A DNA stretch of 64,000 nt. Origin: Blastocatellia bacterium. GTDB lineage: Bacteria; Acidobacteriota; Blastocatellia; Pyrinomonadales; Pyrinomonadaceae. The first letter of the stretch is position 1; each line of letters starts with the position of its first letter. The stretch spans positions 1-64,000 of the forward strand of contig PMSM01000011.1 in assembly GCA_003168335.1 (NCBI GenBank). Reading direction: 5' to 3'. Under the pieces are notes generated by a model. The model was not told the origin of the DNA, did no database searches, and was given only the letters and a program-made list of their open reading frames with translations. This document shows, in pieces, positions 50,869 to 58,846 of this stretch. The translations under genes were made by a program, and so were the position numbers.

Positions 50869-52068
50869 ATGCCTAGTAAACCTTTCATAGATAGTTACTA
50901 CCAACAGGTGAAACACCAGGCTCGGGAAGAGATCCGTTCCCGACCAGATGCGTACATGGTTTCTGTTGATACCAACGAGTATTCAAACTACCTAGTAACC
51001 AAGTACGGTTTTTCAGAAATCGTATTGGATGAAGATAGAGGCATGGTAATCGAAAAACACCGAAGGATGATCGAACGTGAGATATTTGACGAAATAAGAA
51101 AAGTGGAGCACTTAGTTGTAAGATTGACCCTTCCGGTTGAACCTGACGAGACCATTCCACAAATTCTCGAATTGTCGCCTAGCACTTTCTCTATGAGTGC
51201 GCCGAAGTTGGAATATCGCGATGGCTGCATCATCACCGAAGTTCCCGCGAATGAAGCTGACGTTGAACGAGCTTTATGCGATCTAAAAGATGAAGTCGCT
51301 CGGAGGAATTCGGACATTAGATTGCAAAACGAAACTCTAAGACACAACATTAATCTATGGATTGCGGAAAGAAGGAAACAAATCGAGGGTGAAGACGAAT
51401 TGTTGGATCAAATCTCGCAGAGAGTGTCTGTGCCGCTGAAAAAGAAGGTCGATCCCTCCACAGTGGTTCCTCCAGTCCTTAGGGTTAAAGAGAAGGTGCG
51501 TCCGATTTTTCGTCCGGCGGCTAAGACCCCTAAGAAATTTGAGCTGCCGCCGGAAACATTCTCTGCCATCTTGGGTTTGATCGATAACAGCTGCCACCTT
51601 TTTGAAAGGACGCCAAGCACCTTCGCCAAGATGGAAGAAGAGGAACTTCGGAATGTGATTCTTTCAAATTTGAATAGTGTCTATGAGGGCGACGCGCTTG
51701 GCGAAGCTTTTTCAAAGAAGGGCAAGACAGACATTTACCTGAAGGTTGAAGAAGGAGGAATTTTTATTGCCGAGTGCAAGTATTGGGATGGGGCAAAAAC
51801 GATTGATGACTCAGTCAAGCAAATCCTTGGTTATCTAACATGGAGGGATAGCTATGGCGTGGTTCTCATTTTCTCCAAACGGATTGGCTTTACGAAAGTA
51901 ATAGCGGCTGCAAATGATCGGATTCCAGAACTTCCGTCCTACGCGAAGGCTTTCAAGAAAGTAAGTGAGACTCACTTTACTGCTTCATTCTCTTTACCGG
52001 AGGATGAACTGAAGTCAATCGAGATGCATTTCGTGATTTACAACTTATGCGATACAGCAAAGCTCTAA
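50869..52068 (+). CDS. Protein with C-terminal PD-(D/E)XK nuclease domain
   Basis: This 399-residue soluble protein has an N-terminal helical part (1-210, including charged helices such as ERALCDLKDEVARRNSDIRL) and a C-terminal restriction-endonuclease-like domain: EEEELRNVILSNLNSVYEGD, then D288 in GKTDIYLKV and E302/K304 in FIAECKYWDG, followed by VKQILGYLTWRDSYGVVLIF. The complete D-ExK core suggests an active nuclease on DNA. The 60-base gap to the previous gene and 34 bases to the next suggest one operon. It resembles Mrr-like defence nucleases, with the N-terminal domain as probable sensor. Confidence 0.8.
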   Translation: MPSKPFIDSYYQQVKHQAREEIRSRPDAYMVSVDTNEYSNYLVTKYGFSEIVLDEDRGMVIEKHRRMIEREIFDEIRKVEHLVVRLTLPVEPDETIPQILELSPSTFSMSAPKLEYRDGCIITEVPANEADVERALCDLKDEVARRNSDIRLQNETLRHNINLWIAERRKQIEGEDELLDQISQRVSVPLKKKVDPSTVVPPVLRVKEKVRPIFRPAAKTPKKFELPPETFSAILGLIDNSCHLFERTPSTFAKMEEEELRNVILSNLNSVYEGDALGEAFSKKGKTDIYLKVEEGGIFIAECKYWDGAKTIDDSVKQILGYLTWRDSYGVVLIFSKRIGFTKVIAAANDRIPELPSYAKAFKKVSETHFTASFSLPEDELKSIEMHFVIYNLCDTAKL

Positions 52069-52102
52069 CCTGAACACTCGCGGAAATCGAAAAGTCAAAA
52101 AC

Positions 52103-53152
52103 ATGTATCAGTTTTCGTTCTTGCCCTATTTTCCATCCGACGACTTAGATTTGAAAATTAACCGCCTTCATTTGTTCAATTTTCGGAATCACAAGGATGA
52201 CTACATTCCGGATGACGCTGTGAAACAGCAAATGGAAAGAATATGTTCCTTATACGTCGATTCAAATCTTGACCAGCTTAAGGAATTCACAATAGCCGTT
52301 ATCGATGGGAACTATGCATTCGTTCGGATAACAAAAGATCAAGGCATAGATAGCGAAAAATTTGCTAGTGCGCTCTCGTTTTGTAGCATTATCTTGAATG
52401 AAGATAACAACGCCTCCAGCAGCGATAACTATGTAATCTTTCACCAACCCTTTCAGCTCAACGAAAAATCCATCGCATACGCAACAGGTTCCTACCTTAG
52501 GATAGACAATTGGCAACCGCTGGATACTACAAAACTAATAAAGCCGAGCTACATCCAAAGGCCCATTCTTCGATATCACTTTGATGAATTACTATTTCAG
52601 GCTTTCGCTAACATGATCGATGCTCACAACGATGATGATGACTATTTGTTTCGAGTGCTTGAATGGTTCAATTACTCCTACATGAACGTTGAAGGATTTA
52701 GCTATTACAACAGAGTTGTTTTGCTCGCAACCGCTTACGAAATCTTTTTTGACCTTCCTAGTTTTGGTCAGGCAGATGCGTTTGCGACAGGACTCGAAAC
52801 ACTGTTAGAAGTAGACCACATGGGGCTGCCTGTAATCCAAAAACTAAACGCGCGCGGCAAGCAAAAGGAAAACACAATTTACGGATGGTGGACGCGGGAA
52901 TTCTACGATTTGCGATCAAAGATCGTACATGGCAGCAAACTCAAAAACGAAGATACCATTAACCACCGTGGTTCAGACTATTTTAGCACCGGTATCAAGA
53001 TGCTTGGATTTTGCTTTAACAAGCTACTTGAGAATAAAGGTTACTTGGTACATCCGGCACCAGCACCTGAGGTGGCGGCCGTGTTTCCGAATTTCAATTA
53101 TGCGAAACACCGAAGGCAAAACGATCTTCGCAAGATAGAAGAGTTGATTTGA
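52103..53152 (+). CDS. HEPN-domain protein (ApeA-like)
   Basis: This 349-residue protein has an alpha/beta N-terminal part (residues 1-150) and a helical C-terminal domain ending with the HEPN motif R271-x4-H276 in FYDLRSKIVHGSKL. This RxxxxH pattern with the flanking YDLRSKIVHG is typical of ApeA-like HEPN domains, which are RNases or their relatives in antiphage systems. It follows the PD-(D/E)XK gene by 34 bases. Together they may form a nuclease and RNase pair; this is inference. Confidence 0.75.
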   Translation: MYQFSFLPYFPSDDLDLKINRLHLFNFRNHKDDYIPDDAVKQQMERICSLYVDSNLDQLKEFTIAVIDGNYAFVRITKDQGIDSEKFASALSFCSIILNEDNNASSSDNYVIFHQPFQLNEKSIAYATGSYLRIDNWQPLDTTKLIKPSYIQRPILRYHFDELLFQAFANMIDAHNDDDDYLFRVLEWFNYSYMNVEGFSYYNRVVLLATAYEIFFDLPSFGQADAFATGLETLLEVDHMGLPVIQKLNARGKQKENTIYGWWTREFYDLRSKIVHGSKLKNEDTINHRGSDYFSTGIKMLGFCFNKLLENKGYLVHPAPAPEVAAVFPNFNYAKHRRQNDLRKIEELI

Positions 53153-53163
53153 TGCTGAGGCCT

Positions 53164-53257
53164 AGTGCGCTGCTTCAGCGAATAGCCGCTGTTCGCGGCT
53201 ATCCACTCAAGCTGAGAACGGACAACGGACCGCGTATAAGCTTTCGCAAGGGCTTGC
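53164..53257 (+). pseudogene. IS3-family transposase scrap
   Basis: A short open frame encodes ALLQRIAAVRGYPLKLRTDN followed by GPRIS, the integrase-core segment around the second catalytic Asp of IS3-type OrfB (RGYPxxLRTDNGP). Nothing else of the element remains. The pentapeptide gene starts at its right end in another frame. Confidence 0.65.
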
Positions 53258-54889
53258 ATGACTATTCAGTGTAAATACCAACTGCCAGAGATCGCCAGCG
53301 AGGAGAACTACAGTTGTCCCCACCCTCGACAGGTGACCCATCCGAAGGACGAGCTGTGCATCTTTCATCGACCTAAACTGTCAGCGGAAGATAAGAACAA
53401 GCTGACCCCGGCTGAACTTAGCAACGCCATAAGCCTCGAAATTCTATTCAACACTTCGCTCCGACAATTCATCGACGATGCTGAGGACGATGGTGAACAC
53501 GACACAAGCGATCAACCTCTCGACATGAGAGGGTTTCACTTTCCGCCAACCTACTTCGACGAAAGCTTCATGGTGAGGCCCGATTTCAGCCACGCGGTGT
53601 TTGTAGAGTATGGCGACTTTGCAACTCCAAAATGGAAACAACACTCGTCGATAGTGTTTCATCTGGGTGCAACGTTCGACGACACTGTTTTCTTGGGTGG
53701 AGCAAATTTTTCCCGAACCGTCTTCAAAGAGAAGGCCGATTTCAATTCAGCACACTTTATGAAAGATGCTGATTTCTCTTTCACATTTTTCGCAGGTGAC
53801 GGAATCTTTAGTAATTGTACGTTTCGGGGAAGCGCTGAGTTTTGGTCATCGCGATTCGAAGGCGGAGCCGAGTTCGACGATGCTTCCTTTGATGGCTCGT
53901 TAAATTGCGCGCACGCGAAGTTCAAGTCAGCAAACTTCTTTGGCATCAAAGTTAACGGGGCCTCATTTCAAGGGTCAGTGTTTGAAGGAGATGCACATAT
54001 CTTTGTAGCGTCCATCAGTTCCTATCTTTATCTCGATGGAGCTAGCTTCAGAGAAATGGCTAATCTTGCATCCTGTAGTTGGCCCCCAAAGGTTCGCTTC
54101 GAGAAAACTGAGTTTAAGAAAGACTGTATCCTCACGGACATAGAAATACCTCGAGATGCTGTGGTTACTCTGGTCGAAGTTGATTTAAGCAGAGCACAGT
54201 TTGGTGATACCAATGTTGAAAATATTAATTTCCGCGATGTGCGATGGGCTCCTGTCAAGACAATCGCTGGATATCAGCGCAGGTCTGCGTTGTGGGATGA
54301 GTTTCGCGAGTTAGATGAGGGAGAAGAGCGTCGCTACGAAAAAATAGCTGAAAACTACAGACAGTTGGTTATCAACTACGAACAAAAGCGCAATTACGAG
54401 ACGGCGGAAGATTTTCACATTGGAGAGATGGAAATGCGCAGAAAGAAGAAGGGATCAGGTGTCCACAATAGGCCCTGGAGACTTGTCAGGGAGTGGTTCA
54501 ATCTCTTTGGTTTTTACAAGATTAGTAGCAACTACGGCTCAAGCTACCGCCAAGCATTTCTTGTATTATCAATACTGTTCGCCCTCTTCTCGACACTCTT
54601 CCTTTTCGGTGGTTTTCAGCCCAGCAAAGACAATGTGAATGTCCAACCTAATATCATTGAGTACAACTTGTTACCTGACAATTCCCACCACTGGAACGGA
54701 CCCGTTAGATTACTCAAGGATTACGGTAAGGCTGCAATGTTCACTCTCTCGATTATTACCTTCCAAAAAGACAGATTCTATGAACCAGTAGGTTGGCAGT
54801 CACAGCTCTTTTTGTACTCCTCACTGCTTATTCTTACGGCGCAGGCTGCATTAGTTTTGCTAGCGGTCCGCCGTCAATTTCGAAGGTAG
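53258..54889 (+). CDS. Pentapeptide-repeat protein with a C-terminal membrane domain
   Basis: This 543-residue protein opens with a Cys-containing segment (CKYQLPEIASEENYSCPHPR), then about 200 residues of degenerate pentapeptide repeats with F or L every fifth residue (FDDTVFLGGANFSRTVFKEK, ADFNSAHFMKDADFSFTFFA). A charged helical linker leads to two transmembrane helices (AFLVLSILFALFSTLFLFGG and LFLYSSLLILTAQAALVLLA) flanking KAAMFTLSIITFQKDRF, which resembles a pore loop. Such fusions have been described as channel-like proteins in conflict loci. It could be a membrane-permeabilising effector of the upstream genes. Confidence 0.8.
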   Translation: MTIQCKYQLPEIASEENYSCPHPRQVTHPKDELCIFHRPKLSAEDKNKLTPAELSNAISLEILFNTSLRQFIDDAEDDGEHDTSDQPLDMRGFHFPPTYFDESFMVRPDFSHAVFVEYGDFATPKWKQHSSIVFHLGATFDDTVFLGGANFSRTVFKEKADFNSAHFMKDADFSFTFFAGDGIFSNCTFRGSAEFWSSRFEGGAEFDDASFDGSLNCAHAKFKSANFFGIKVNGASFQGSVFEGDAHIFVASISSYLYLDGASFREMANLASCSWPPKVRFEKTEFKKDCILTDIEIPRDAVVTLVEVDLSRAQFGDTNVENINFRDVRWAPVKTIAGYQRRSALWDEFRELDEGEERRYEKIAENYRQLVINYEQKRNYETAEDFHIGEMEMRRKKKGSGVHNRPWRLVREWFNLFGFYKISSNYGSSYRQAFLVLSILFALFSTLFLFGGFQPSKDNVNVQPNIIEYNLLPDNSHHWNGPVRLLKDYGKAAMFTLSIITFQKDRFYEPVGWQSQLFLYSSLLILTAQAALVLLAVRRQFRR

Positions 54890-54963
54890 TCAGTCAGCGC
54901 ACCTTGTTTGTTTGAAAACTTAACCTGAGAGATATAATGGAGGTATCACAAGCAGACGGGAGG

Positions 54964-55839
54964 CGGTCAGGCCCTCGATTCTGGAGCGACCGGGCAATAC
55001 CGTGAAGTCTAGTGGGTGAGAAGCCCATCTCGGAAGGCTTAGCCAGCCACCGAGTAGCGAGACCTTTGGGAGTCGCAACAGTAATGTTGGACTCTAAGCG
55101 TAGGTCAGCGAGCACGCAGGCCGTAAGCCGAAAGGTTGAAGGGATGGAGCCCCGTAATCAGGTCAACAGGAAGGACGACGACGTCAGAATGTACGGAAGT
55201 CAACACGGGCATCACCGCAAGGGCGAGGTGGTGAACGCTTCCTCGGGGTCGGACACCATGTCATGCGTGACATCGAGACTGCACGGCAACCCGGGAGACC
55301 CTGCCGCTGCTTTCGGAGGAACAACTCAACGCAGTAAGAGGAGAGAGACCGAGAGTATGCCGAACAACCGCCCAAAGGGAGGAAGGCAAATCGGCGACAG
55401 GGAGTCGGATCGTCTCGTAGTACCAGCGAAGGCGGGCAATGCCGCTGGAGGGAAGGGTGCGACAGATGGTCGAGCAGAGTAGGGAAACACCGGCCGCACA
55501 CAGAAGCGGAGAAGCGGTGGCCACAAAACTGCTCCGCATCGGGGCGATTCTATCAGAGCCCGAACGATTGTCTGGGGAGCCGTGTGCGTTAATTGCGCAC
55601 GCACGGTTCTGCGAGGGGCAGGACCCAACTGGTGAAAGGTTGAAATGATGTGGCACCGCCGGGAAACCAGGCGGCAACAGAGAAGACAAAGCTCAACCTT
55701 CGCACCGGAAGCAACCTGCCTACTCACCCGATTCTCAATCCTTAGCCTCCCGATAGATGTTGCTTAAACCGAGTCATACTCGAATTCCGAGGAGCGATCG
55801 CTTCATCGGCGAGAATCGCAGAATCGAAGGCCTGACCCC
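54964..55839 (+). repeat. REP-like palindromic repeat split by a group II intron, copy 2
   Basis: The left arm CGGTCAGGCCCTCGATTCT starts at 54964; the right arm GAGAATCGCAGAATCGAAGG leads to CCTGACCC ending near 55839. Exon lengths (about 20 and 112 bases) equal those of copy 1, and the intron sits at the identical position. Confidence 0.75.
54984..55727 (+). mobile_element. ORF-deleted group II intron, copy 2
   Basis: This copy of about 744 bases is very similar to 49167-49912 throughout, with GAGCG at the 5' end, EBS1 CAGAAT at 55185-55190, maturase start at about 55466 (MVEQSRETPAAHRSGEAVAT) and domain V at 55577-55609. The reverse-transcriptase body is deleted at the same point, just after KLLRI, so the deletion preceded the duplication. 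It lies in the same orientation as copy 1 and about 5.8 kb from it. Confidence 0.85.
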
Positions 55840-55883
55840 AATTCCTACATTCCGAATATCAGTGTTCCGGCTGCCTATTGTGA

Positions 55884-57275
55884 TCACAACCCAGCAGATT
55901 TCTTAATGGCTTCGACGGCCACGTCGGTTCCGATCTTGGTGGCAACGTCTAACGCCCATTTCCCGGCAGCCTTTAGATGCTCGACAACCTTTGAACTCAC
56001 ACCTTCTTGTGCAGCTTTTTCTGCCTTTGCAATTTCGCTAACCGCAATATCATGCTCAGGCTCAGTTGCTTCTCTTCTTGCCTCAGCCCTTAGGCGAGCG
56101 AGGTCGCTTGCCAGATTCGTCATGTCGATTGAGCCGAGTGTTTGATTACTAACTTGGACGATATTGTGTGCTTGGGCTTGGTCTCCGACTGCTCCAATGT
56201 TACCGCCGGTAATCTTGTATTTGCTATCCATATATACCTCCCCTATCTGAATTACGACTTGACCCTGATGGTTGAGTGCACTGTCAGCGTTTATATGTAA
56301 CTTGCTGGCAATGTCCCGTACTTCAACTTCCGTTAGCTGAAGTTTCATAACTTTCTCCAGACTGAACGGAGCAGCCGCAAAATGGCCTTGCTGCTGATCG
56401 AAATCGGTGATCACGCTTCCGCGATATTTGCCAACGACGTATGCTTGCTCCATCCATTCTGCTGCTCTGCGAAGTGACCCTCGTTCGCTTGGGTCAAAAT
56501 TGACATAAGTGGCATAGGCTCTGTTAGAGCCTTCGTACGCGCTCATGAAACTTGCAGCAACGCTTACTCGCAGTTCTTCCATGTGCCGACTTTGCTGATG
56601 AGTCGACGGCAGGACATTCTCGACGTCCAAGTACAATTGTGGAACTTCAACGTATCCTCTGTACAAGGCTGCCAATTCCTCAGGAATAAACTTCAGCTTC
56701 CCAACGAGCCTACAAACTACGGCACCCCTAACAGTGATCTCGTCGATGCGCTGATTATAGAATTTGATGGGTACTGCTACTGGAAATCCCTCATGACAGA
56801 TTCCGCTGGAAGACGCCGTCATGAATGCGTAGGTATTGCCTCTGATGTCGACCGGCTTCAATCTGACATTGCCTACGCCACCTTCTAACATTGAAGCCTT
56901 GCCGTATGGATCGTAAATAATTACACCGTCCTGAATACTTTGAATACGACCTTCGGCTTCGCGACGAGCGTACCGTGCTTGCTCGGTATAGTAGAGACCA
57001 GGAGATCGAGGAAGCCATTCAAAGAGGAAGAAGCCGTCAAGGATAATGGTAATGTCAGTGCGGCGTAGTCGTTCATACAATATAGCTTCCCAAACGCTAT
57101 TGTTGGTATGAAAAACCCTTTGAGTCGATTCTTGGAATGTGTCGTCCTGTTCTGCGGAAGCGACTTGGTAATTCGCCGTAGCGAGGTGCGTTGCTAAGTA
57201 AGGTTCTAGTTGGTACTCCGACAAACTAATCAAATGTTTCGGGATTCGTTCGATGGCGTCGTCAGGATGTCTCAT
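55884..57275 (-). CDS. Protein with GGxxGAVGD motif and helical domain at its C-terminus
   Basis: This 463-residue protein has an unassigned N-terminal part (1-340), soluble and rich in beta structure (ILYERLRRTDITIILDGFFL, FPVAVPIKFYNQRIDEITVR). At 353-375 it has YKITGGNIGAVGDQAQAHNI, followed at 385-463 by a helical domain (LARLRAEARREATEPEHDIA and KVVEHLKAAGKWALDVATKI). The same motif and helical domain make up nearly the whole 124-residue protein at 58472-58846, and the motif also ends the envelope protein at 58824-61133. It is the last gene of that minus-strand group. The function is unknown; I infer it is one of the signalling or effector members. Confidence 0.7.
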   Translation of the reverse strand: MRHPDDAIERIPKHLISLSEYQLEPYLATHLATANYQVASAEQDDTFQESTQRVFHTNNSVWEAILYERLRRTDITIILDGFFLFEWLPRSPGLYYTEQARYARREAEGRIQSIQDGVIIYDPYGKASMLEGGVGNVRLKPVDIRGNTYAFMTASSSGICHEGFPVAVPIKFYNQRIDEITVRGAVVCRLVGKLKFIPEELAALYRGYVEVPQLYLDVENVLPSTHQQSRHMEELRVSVAASFMSAYEGSNRAYATYVNFDPSERGSLRRAAEWMEQAYVVGKYRGSVITDFDQQQGHFAAAPFSLEKVMKLQLTEVEVRDIASKLHINADSALNHQGQVVIQIGEVYMDSKYKITGGNIGAVGDQAQAHNIVQVSNQTLGSIDMTNLASDLARLRAEARREATEPEHDIAVSEIAKAEKAAQEGVSSKVVEHLKAAGKWALDVATKIGTDVAVEAIKKSAGL

Positions 57276-57414
57276 TTGTTTTCTCCTTGCTACCTAGCAC
57301 ATAGTGCGGACGGGCGGTTCGATCTCTGCCTCACTCTTACGTCAAAATAGCGGCGTATCGGCGAGGCACGGGACACTTGGCGACGAATAGCTAAAGAGTA
57401 AATCTCATTTGCCC

Positions 57415-58398
57415 TCATACACGGGGCAGAGATACGTCAAAGTCTTCAGACGGTTCTTGATCCGCAGTATGAGGAAGAGGAACGTTGCTCACAATGTACA
57501 AATTGAGAATGTCTTCCCGATCCATAAACATGACTTGACTTCGTTTTGATGCGTCAAGCTTTCCGCCCAGCCAGTTTCTGGCTTGTTTTGTAATCTCGCC
57601 GCCGGCAACAATGAACGCATGGTCAACAAGCACTTTCTTGCTGGTCTCTGGATCGAATACTTCGTGGCCTAGCATCATCAATACCTGATTGTAGATTTCC
57701 GCAATATTGGTATTTGATCCGTGGCTACCGCCAGATGCGTCAAGCTTTCCTTTTTTGGCTTGGATGCCGAAGTAAAGAACATGTTGGGTCGGCAACACAT
57801 AGCGCATCCAGATGTCCTTGCCATATTCAAGGGACTTATCTTTGTGGCCAGCTGAGGTAATTCGATGAAAACCTAGCTGGCGAAATAGCGGCAGCAGCAC
57901 GTCGGCAATCAGGTCGTCTTCAGAACAATTGTCGAGGGACTGAGTTAGTCGCTCACGACGATTAAGCTCATTTGGAGTAAATGGACGATGAGGATTGAGA
58001 GCTATTGAGACAGTCTTAGTTCCAATATGGCGAATATAGAGGATGTCGTCCTCGCCATAGAACGCTTCATACCCTTCCCGACCCAGAGGCTTGTTCAGGC
58101 TCTCTAACGCGAGCGTTCTATCAGGATCGTTATCTAGAGCATCTGACTTATGCATTAACACCCGAAGCATATGAATAAATCTATCCGGGAGCACATAGGC
58201 AGCTGGCTGAGGCTCGCTTAGGAGTTCAGCAAGCCTACCTGAGGTCCAGGCCCACCTAGTTGAGCCGTCATGCTCAAACTCCAGATCACACTCCTCAAAA
58301 AATCGTGTGATGTTGCTACTGGATCGATATTGGAAATGAGAGTTATCGCCAATAACCATCTCGGCAATTTCACGCAGGTTTCGGCTCTTAAACTTCAT
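57415..58398 (-). CDS. Mrr-like restriction endonuclease-fold protein
   Basis: This 327-residue protein has an N-terminal helical part and a C-terminal nuclease core: DDLIADVLLPLFRQLGFHRI, then D195 in YGKDIWMRY and Q213/K215 in YFGIQAKKGKLDA, followed by a helix and VLVDHAFIVAGGEI. The D-(E/Q)xK pattern with Gln in the third position is typical of Mrr-type type IV restriction domains. It lies between two motif-bearing genes on the same strand, with 73 and 139 base gaps, and is a candidate effector of the group. A REP-like scrap lies just upstream. Confidence 0.78.
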   Translation of the reverse strand: MKFKSRNLREIAEMVIGDNSHFQYRSSSNITRFFEECDLEFEHDGSTRWAWTSGRLAELLSEPQPAAYVLPDRFIHMLRVLMHKSDALDNDPDRTLALESLNKPLGREGYEAFYGEDDILYIRHIGTKTVSIALNPHRPFTPNELNRRERLTQSLDNCSEDDLIADVLLPLFRQLGFHRITSAGHKDKSLEYGKDIWMRYVLPTQHVLYFGIQAKKGKLDASGGSHGSNTNIAEIYNQVLMMLGHEVFDPETSKKVLVDHAFIVAGGEITKQARNWLGGKLDASKRSQVMFMDREDILNLYIVSNVPLPHTADQEPSEDFDVSLPRV

Positions 58399-58445
58399 CG
58401 CTCGGGAGTCTTGTGTATCAGTTCACAGTCAATGATGCAACTGAT

Positions 58446-58470
58446 GGGGGCCAGGCCTTCGATCGTGCCA
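58446..58470. repeat. REP-like repeat half
   Basis: GGGGCCAGGCCTTCGATCGT is a single degenerate arm of the palindromic family seen at 62842-62940. Confidence 0.5.
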
Positions 58471-58471
58471 A

Positions 58472-58846
58472 TCACATACCCAACTGACCCATCACAACCT
58501 TCGTGATTATAGGCATCCCTATTTTCTCCGCCACGGCCAAGGCCCAATTTCCCGCACTCTTCAAATACTCGATTGCTTTATCTTGATTGCCAGCTTTGGC
58601 TTCCTTTTCAGCCGCGGCCACATTTCCCAACGCTATGTAGTGTTCACTGTCGGTTGCTTCAGAAGCCATCGCAGCCCTCAAGCGCTCAAGATTATCTGTG
58701 AGTTCCTTAATATCGACACCCGATTGTTGCGACACTTGCGTGAAGTTTTCGGCACGGGCATTGTCGCCGACTGCTCCTTGCTGACCTCCTGAGATGGTAT
58801 AAGTGCTCCCACCAGCTTCTGTTTTATCCTTCTCCTGATTTGCCAT
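58472..58846 (-). CDS. Small motif-plus-helical-domain protein
   Basis: This 124-residue protein starts at ATG 58846 behind an AAAGGAG site; the longer upstream frame lacks support. After a charged lead it has YTISGGQQGAVGDNARAENF at 16-35, then the helical domain (ELTDNLERLRAAMASEATDS, EHYIALGNVAAAEKEAKAGN, AIEYLKSAGNWALAVAEKIG). It overlaps the end of the envelope protein gene by 23 bases, so the two are made together. Both proteins carry the same motif, one at its C-terminus and one at its N-terminus. This suits motif-to-motif contact, an inference. Confidence 0.75.
   Translation of the reverse strand: MANQEKDKTEAGGSTYTISGGQQGAVGDNARAENFTQVSQQSGVDIKELTDNLERLRAAMASEATDSEHYIALGNVAAAEKEAKAGNQDKAIEYLKSAGNWALAVAEKIGMPIITKVVMGQLGM

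Noticed and set aside
55012-55727. Frames of 70-156 codons in the second intron
   Set aside because: Same reason; they mirror those of the first intron copy.
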